Of a DNA stretch of 64,000 bases, positions 57,891-64,000 are shown piece by piece. The stretch is taken from contig JAVSML010020768.1 in NCBI GenBank assembly GCA_038503035.1, forward strand, positions 124,001 through 188,000, given 5' to 3'. Each line of letters starts with the position of its first letter. Position 1 is the stretch's first letter. The notes beneath the pieces were generated by a model. That model was not told where the DNA came from and ran no database searches. It saw only the letters and a list, made by a program, of their open reading frames with translations. A program made the translations under genes and the position numbers. The DNA is from Crocodylus rhombifer (taxonomy: Eukaryota > Chordata > Crocodylia > Crocodylidae).

Positions 57891-60800
57891 CTGAAGTAAC
57901 AGGGGGAGAGGCATGCTAAATCACTGGACTGAAGAAAGAAAACATTATCTCTCCTCTTTCATCTGTGCTCCTGGGGGGGGCGCAAAAATGAATGATGGGT
58001 GGCTGGTGGCACAGTGCAATTGCCATGCAATTAGATATGGAGACTGCACAGTTCCTCGCTAGGGGAGGATGGAAAGAAATTCTTGGGGAAAAAGGCAGCT
58101 TTTTGCAATACACCCACAGAATATTCCCACCCATCTCCCGCATCCAGAGCACCTGCTGCAAAGGCTGGACCGAGAAGACTGGCCAGTGTAATTCCTCCTC
58201 ATACTCAAAACCAGGGGCTGCTTCCTCTCCGACTATGGCATCTTCCACCCTCACCCCCAAGCTGTGGGTTAATTCTGCCTTTACTGGAAGCCTCCACTAG
58301 CTAAGGGGTATTTTTTTAATTGGGTCTAGCCTGCCACTTCTATCAGATGGACTCAGGATTTTATTCCCGAGCTGACTTGGATCAGGAAGAACCCCTTTCA
58401 CGAAAGCCCAAACACGGGTAAGGGAACAGCACAGAGAGAGAAAGCATCATCACGAGCCGGTATGCCACCATCCTACGCCTTTCCTGCTGTTTTAAGTTGT
58501 CAAATCTTTACATGTAGAAAGAAGCGCAGAGAAAAAGCATCTAGGATTCTCCATCCCAGCATCAACTGAAGTGCCAGATAAAAATCACCTGACTCACTCA
58601 CTGGGTGAGCTTTCAAATGACAGGTTAAGGCTTCAACGCTTTGTAATGCATTTCTCAGCCTACCTCAGTCTCTCCATGTACATTTATTGCACCAGAAACT
58701 CCCAAGAAACTCTGCTGCAGTTCACAATTTGCTGAGGCAGAATATGAAATTCTTTTGCCATTCCAGAAAGAGAAGCCTGGATGACCTTCATCATACAGTC
58801 CAGTTGCCTCATAGCACTGAACAGGACAGCTCCCGGTCATCAGGAACCACTGAAACTGTGCTCCACGCATGCCATCTGAAGACAAGTCCGTTGCACTAAA
58901 AAAACAAGCATCTAAATCACTTTACACATTTTAGTGACTGAGAAATGAAATACAGCCCTTGGTCCTCTCCAGGTGAGCTCTGCAAGACTACCAACACACA
59001 GCTAGAGAAATGCTTTCGAGCAGGGGTCCTGCCCTGCTATCTTTTCATAATGTACAATAAAAGCAACAACAAAAAAAACCCGCTTAAGAGGGGGCTGATT
59101 TCAAGTCTTTCTTTTAAAAAAACTAAGATGACATTATTCTGAACTCCCGTTACCTTTTGTGACTCAGCTTTTCATCTCTATTTTCATTCTTTAATATGTA
59201 TATCATTTGTTTCCATAGCAGGTTTTGAATCAAACAGTAAATGGTGAAAAAGAGGGGAAAGTCTGGCAGAAGGTGCAAAAAAAATGGCTGATTATTAAAC
59301 CTGGCTACTTTCAGTACATAAAATACTGACACACAAAGGTCTGGGCAAGAACACTCTATTAGATTAGAGAGCTGACCGGGTGCCACGCGCTAGTGACTGT
59401 GCCAGTGTGGCTATCCAAAAAAGCAAACTAGTGTCAACAGTAATCTTTGGACCCTAACATGGTCAGATGGATATGTGTTCAGCTCTTAAACTTGAATTGC
59501 ACCAGATGTGTGCAAGTGCGCACTGAAGTCGCAGTTCATATTAGGCTTCACCTGAATTCCCTTCTTGCCGAGTGAGCCTCTTGAGACAATGCAAGAGATG
59601 GCCCGGGCGCAAAACTATGTCCTCCTATAGCCGCTGCAGCTAGCAATGTCAAATATACTGGAATAATCGCCAATGCTGCCTCAAGCATCATCTCTTCAGT
59701 GCCACATTATAAGAAGAGCTTGCGAGGAATGAGATGGAAGGTCAGATGAAGTGAAATATATGCTACCTGTGATGAGATGCCAAGTTTTCCGAAAACCTCA
59801 ACAAAGCTGATGGCACTGACTAGCATAATATTCCCTATAGCGTAAATCAAAACCTCTAGCTACTTTTGGATCCAATCAAAATGAAATAGTGTCACCTAAA
59901 GCAGGGTCATTAGTACAATTCTCAGGAGCCTGCGAAGCAGGGACTTTGGCACCCAGCCGACACCAGAGCAGTAGAACATGCCGATTCTGGCTTGCATCAA
60001 TTTCTAGACACCAAGGCCAAGAGACACAACTGTGATCATTCAGTCTGACCTCAGGCACAACAGGAGGCCGCAGAAGTCACCCTGTGTTGAGCTGTACACA
60101 CAGCGCAAGACCAAACTGCTGCCCCAGAATCGCAACGTCCGAAGCGAGGACAGGTGTATTCCACCTAGCATGAGCAGCAATGCTCATACCATCCAACAAG
60201 AGTGCAGGTATGTCACAGCAACAGCACCCTTACGTATTAAGAGCAGCATGCTTGAATATCACCCCAGATTCAACTTCCATGTTATGTGGCACCCCAAAAG
60301 CATCACAGACTACTAAAAGTCCTTCTGTCGTTTCACTTCACTTTCATATTCCTCTCATTCACATCTGCAGTAACTCTGAAAGTATAATACAAGTATATGT
60401 AAAAGGTGAGCTTAAAACTAAATATACAATCAGCTAATCTGGAGCATTATCAGATTAAGAGGGGAGCCCTCTTCTCTCTTTTGCAATGTACCGCGGATGG
60501 CATTGACTGAAAACGAAGGCATCTCCCACTGCTGTGCATTCGTGAAATGAAAGCCCCGTTGCAACGCAAACATCTAAGAATGCAGAGTTAAAGCTTCTTA
60601 AAGACCTCTAGCTCTGAATTTCTTGATTTTGGTGCCATCAAAGTCTCCGCCTGCTGACATTATTATTTTTGCATGCTCTTTAATTGAAAAGTACCTCTTA
60701 ATAAGCATTTTGTTGAAAGCCAGTTGCTTATTTGAATGTCTGATCCTCAAGAGAGTGGTGGAAGAGATTTTCTTCCAGCTTTACACAAACATCCTCCTCT

Positions 60801-61475
60801 GAACGAGCATCAGGTTTCTGCCCTACAGTGATTGCTTTGGAAAGTTATAACCCACTGAAAAGAAGGTCTTTGAATGAAAGTGCCATCTCAACCAGAACTG
60901 AAATCAAAACAGCTAGTGGGCAAGTGCATCCTGGCATGAACAAGGCATCTGGGCAGCATGATGGCTACCCTCTTTCTGTGTTCTGTATGGTCTAGAAGTA
61001 ACCGTCAAGCGAACAATTGTCCTTACTCATGAGGAATTCATTCCAACAAGAAACGGACCCAGCAGTTTCTGTGTCTGAAAGCACTAAGCTACCTACCCAG
61101 CTACAGGAGAGACGGCTTTGTCTCCCAGCAGTAATCCTATCTGCGGCCTGTTAGTTCCACACATTCCACAGACTTTCCACTTGCGCTCTCCCATCCACCT
61201 ACTGACAAAGCCTAGCCTGCTGATTTTTTGAAAAACCAGGGCTTTTCTAGTGACTGCCTCTTCAACAGCAATATTTAACAACTCCCCCGGCGCATTCAGA
61301 ATCCAGCGATTAGACTAGAGGCTGCTGGGACGCCCTGTGCAGACGGAGCCCTGCACAAGCAATGATGGGGGGCTGTTTCCAGAAAAGCAGGGATGCTGCA
61401 AAGAATTAAGAGGTCCTTGGGGCAAGAAACTCAACAGGAGTGTCCAGCACGCCACCATGGTAAAAAGGGCCAATA

Positions 61476-61753
61476 CAGTGGTTTCCCCACATTTTCAGAC
61501 TCCAGGCACACCTCAGAATATGCCCAACTCTGAAATTTTCATGCAGTTTTTTGACTACCAAAAAATAATAGTGCAATTCTTCTGTTGCAAAGACCTCAGG
61601 AAGATCACAACAGGTCAGAATGTTTTTAACACTCTGAATTCCTGGTTGAAATCTCTGGGTTTGTGCTGTTTGCACACTTCCCAATGCTAACTTTGAGTGA
61701 CACACTGTGGCACCCGGGAAAGGATCCTGAGGCATCCTGGTCGAGAATCACTG
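61476..61753. mobile_element. Short hAT-like non-autonomous element
   Basis: The left end is cagtggtttcc and the right end inverted is cagtgattctc (8 of 11). The flanks are ggccaata and gtctaatg, a diverged 8-bp duplication (5 of 8). At 278 bp it is far too short to encode a transposase. The open frames 61337-61690 and 61406-61735 run through it and are not genes. Confidence 0.6.
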
Positions 61754-61784
61754 GTCTAATGCAACCCCTCGTTGCCTGAGCAGA

Positions 61785-62345
61785 GGGACAATGAGAGTTA
61801 GCAAGGCGGTGATTTTATTTCTGAACACAGCACTGGTGAGGCCAATACTGAAAATGCTGTGCCTGGCCCTGCTGTCCACATTGTGAAAGGACACTGAGAT
61901 ACTGGAGAGGGCACAGAAAAGAGTGATGGAGCGAGGAGAAAGCGCTGCACAAATTTCAAAAGGAGGGCTAGGAAACGACTGGATTCTGGTGTCTAAGTGC
62001 ACGGTAGAGAGAAAACACTGGTGCTGAAGGGCTTTGCAATCTAGCAGACAAAGGCAAAACAAGAACCCTTGCGCAGAAGCTGAAACCAGACACATCCCAA
62101 GCAGTTATGAACTACAATTTTTTCACAGCGAGGATGATTAAACCACACGAATAAATTATCATAGGGAGGGGGGGATTCTCCTTCTCTGGGAATCTTCAAA
62201 TCCAGACTGGGTACCTTTCTGGAAGATGCTTTAACTAAACCCAAGTTACGCTTTAGTCACCCCCAGTAATTACACTCAATATAGGGTAGATGGGTGAAAT
62301 GTAATGGCCTCTGATGGGTGATCTCACAGCCTCTTCTTGTCTTGA
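61785..62345 (+). mobile_element. Decayed CR1/L2-type LINE fragment
   Basis: The plus strand keeps the order of landmarks of a CR1 3' half with many indels: a 'gtgaggccaatactgaaaat' and 'gctgtccacattgtgaaagg' block (antigenome of the VRP..EYC region), 'ggagagggcacagaaaagag', 'gggaatcttcaaatccagac' (a CR1 C-terminal block) and 'gtaatggcctctgatgggtg'. There is no usable frame. The boundaries are approximate. Confidence 0.6.
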
Positions 62346-63069
62346 GCTTTCCGAATCTATGGCAATTCTGAAAATCCAGACTGGAAGGGGGTTATTTTGA
62401 CTGGAGATACAACTGAAGACAGGGAGCTTTGGATGAAAATACCATTTCACCCTTAAACACAGCGTTGCTACCACAACACGGATACAAACACCATAGTTCG
62501 TACCATCACTGTGGAACGCCTGAATCTATTAGTCCATCGGTGTTTGCCACTTTAAACAGACCTGACTTGAAAGCTCGGTCCCTAATGTTCACTTGCTGCG
62601 GAGTTGATAATAGAGACTGGCTAACGGGGTAGGGGTGCTGTCAGAACACATTTGCAAAAGGCAGAGCCAAGCTATCTTGAATAGCAATAGCTTTGCAAAC
62701 AGGATCTGAAAGAAAAAGGGAAAAAAAGAAAAAAATGCAGCTACACCAACGCCTGCTCTAATTCATTCTTGGCTAAATAAAGGATGGTACTTCCAGTAAG
62801 AGGAAAAACACCTGTCTCCATCATCTTCCATCTCTGCTGTAATCTCACTCGCACCAAATGGCACTGGCAACGGAGAGTACTTAATAAAAGCAACTGGCTT
62901 CAATCGGAGCAGTTAAGGATTTCCATTCGATGCGCGCGCCGACGCAGCACGTCACTTCTAAGGCCCTGGGAACACACGCCACAGGCCTGCAGGATGGCTC
63001 CCGGTTTCTATTTTATGTATTTATTTGTTGCTGCTCAGATTTATATCCTGCCCTCCTGCAAAAAGGCCT

Positions 63070-63240
63070 AGGGCAGCTGTGGCTGTGGACTCCCTATCCC
63101 TGGAGGTTTCTAAAACCCAGCTGGACAAAGCCTTGGCAGGGATGATGTAGTTGGGGCTGGTCCTGCTTTGAGCAGGGGGGTTGGACTAGATGTGCCCTCC
63201 TGAGGTCCCTTCAACACTCACCGTCTATGATTCGATGATC
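63070..63240 (+). mobile_element. CR1 3' end fragment
   Basis: A recognisable CR1 tail: 'ctggaggtttctaaaaccca', 'gggggttggactagatgtgc' and 'ctcctgaggtcccttcaaca', ending in 'ctatgattcgatgat'. It is about 170 bp and 5'-truncated, and is inserted opposite to DIS3L2. Just upstream (63005-63060) 'tttatatcctgccctcctgc' may be another old LINE or SINE tail. Confidence 0.88.
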
Positions 63241-63324
63241 TCTGAGGGACACAAGAAGGTTAGGTGCAAGCAGTTTCCAGGCTGCTTTCCTCTGATATTC
63301 CCCAGGTGCCTAGGAGTCTGAAAC

Positions 63325-63470
63325 AGGGGTGTAGGTTGTAGCCGTGTTGGTCTAAGGACACAGGCAGATGAGGTTCTTTGGGTGAATCTGATATCTTTTA
63401 TTAGACCAACTCAAATAGTTGGAAAAATTCTTCTTTGCAAGCTTTCGGGTATAAATACCCTTTGTCAAGC
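63325..63470 (-). repeat. Reptilian interspersed repeat, second copy of the 21315 family
   Basis: On the plus strand it begins 'ggtgtaggttgtagccgtgt' and 'tggtctaaggacac', then 'tcttttattagaccaactca' and 'aatagttggaaaaattcttc', the reverse of the copy at 21315-21460. It keeps the 'gctttcgggtataaataccc' core, which the other copy has lost. The aligned length is about 145 bp. Confidence 0.78.
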
Positions 63471-64000
63471 TGAGGTCTGAAAACCCCTCATGCATATGCT
63501 TTTGAAGCAAGGTGCTGAGATTTTGCAGCCAGACTGAACTCGGTAAATTCTAAAATCCACTTGCTGTCCTTGCTCCCAGTACTCAATTCACACCATGCTC
63601 CCCTTTGCAGGGACAGCCATCCCCATGTCCCCTCCATCGGCATTTATGCTAGCTAACCACCTGCCATGGAGGACCGAGTTCAGAGGTGGCTGGCACTCAT
63701 TTGTTTAGCTTGAGAGTGGACAACTGCATTGAAAAGCCATAAGATGGCTACCCTCTAAGAGCTATTGGGTGAATAGCTCAGTGATGCTTCACCAATTTAT
63801 CCACATGTAGCACTAGGACTTCTGGAGATGCATCCCCATGGGTCCGTGCACTGCAGTAAGCTGAACAAGGCCACAAATCTTTCCCAGTGCATAGTGGGCG
63901 AACACAGCTGCCCTTCTGGGCTGTCAGGGGGAACTAGGGGAAGGTATTGGGGGATTACCAAAACCTGAGTGATTTAAGCCTGCACCCTACTATAAAGCAG

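Larger units (their letters stand above)
57891..64000 (-). other. DIS3L2: DIS3L2 intron upstream of exon A, partial
   Basis: This sequence lies before exon A. It contains an exon-like open stretch at 58664-58895 (see findings), a hAT-like element (61476-61753), a decayed CR1 (about 61785-62345), a CR1 3' end (63070-63240) and a reptilian repeat (63325-63470). No exon encoding the DIFIDG or DLVVVKLLP segments of the first cold-shock domain was found, so those exons lie further upstream. I see nothing recognisable in 58900-61470 or 62350-63060. Confidence 0.8.

Noticed and set aside
57916..58260. 114-codon minus-strand frame upstream of exon A
   Set aside because: No splice signals fit and there is no similarity to the cold-shock domain that should precede exon A; likely chance.
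1..64000. tRNA, rRNA, snoRNA, CRISPR or bacterial-style operons
   Set aside because: No T-loop GGTTCGAATCC-type pair with an acceptor stem, no rRNA motif and no regularly spaced direct repeats were seen. The window is vertebrate intronic DNA.

Overview
This window is vertebrate nuclear DNA, almost all of it intron. It holds an internal slice of one protein-coding gene on the minus strand: DIS3L2, the 3'-to-5' exoribonuclease of the RNase II/RNB family. I placed six consecutive coding exons by protein similarity plus splice sites. In transcription order they are 57890-57656, 44185-44079, 42832-42585, 34732-34559, 18906-18827 and 728-616. Every junction has AG/GT sites and every phase matches its neighbour (0-1, 1-0, 0-2, 2-2, 2-1, 1-0). 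They join into 957 nt, or 319 codons, with no stop or frameshift. From memory of the human protein this is roughly residues 120-440 of about 885: the linker after the first cold-shock domain, the second cold-shock domain, and the start of the RNB nuclease domain including its catalytic aspartate cluster. The start codon and first cold-shock exons lie beyond position 64000. The rest of RNB, the S1 domain and the 3' UTR lie before position 1.

The host is most likely a crocodilian, or failing that a turtle or related sauropsid. The reason is the repeats: many CR1 LINE fragments of reptilian type (3' ends like 'ggtcggactagatgatct', with short terminal ATG-rich repeats), including one young copy with a long open reverse-transcriptase frame. 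There are also old amniote MIR-like SINE pieces and reptile-style repeats ending in an 'accaacacggctac' motif. The assignment is inference from repeat style, not from a database search.

Layout from left to right: 1-615 partial intron; 616-728 exon; 729-18826 intron with a young CR1 (about 8690-9820), a decayed CR1 (about 10220-10985) and smaller CR1/MIR remnants; 18827-18906 catalytic exon; 18907-34558 intron with reptilian repeats, a 140-bp hAT-like element and CR1 remnants; 34559-34732 exon; 34733-42584 intron with an antisense CR1 that is still partly open; 42585-42832 and 44079-44185 exons; 44186-57655 intron with two hAT-like elements carrying internal GC-rich tandem repeats, a 38-base G run and several CR1 pieces; 57656-57890 exon; 57891-64000 partial upstream intron with a short hAT-like element and CR1 fragments.

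I found no tRNA, rRNA, CRISPR array, promoter or CpG island that I can support, and no bacterial-type gene organisation. Most other open frames look like chance, minisatellite or repeat frames. A few exon-like open stretches with plausible splice sites on the DIS3L2 strand are listed as findings; the best is 55075-55359, which would keep the DIS3L2 frame if spliced in.
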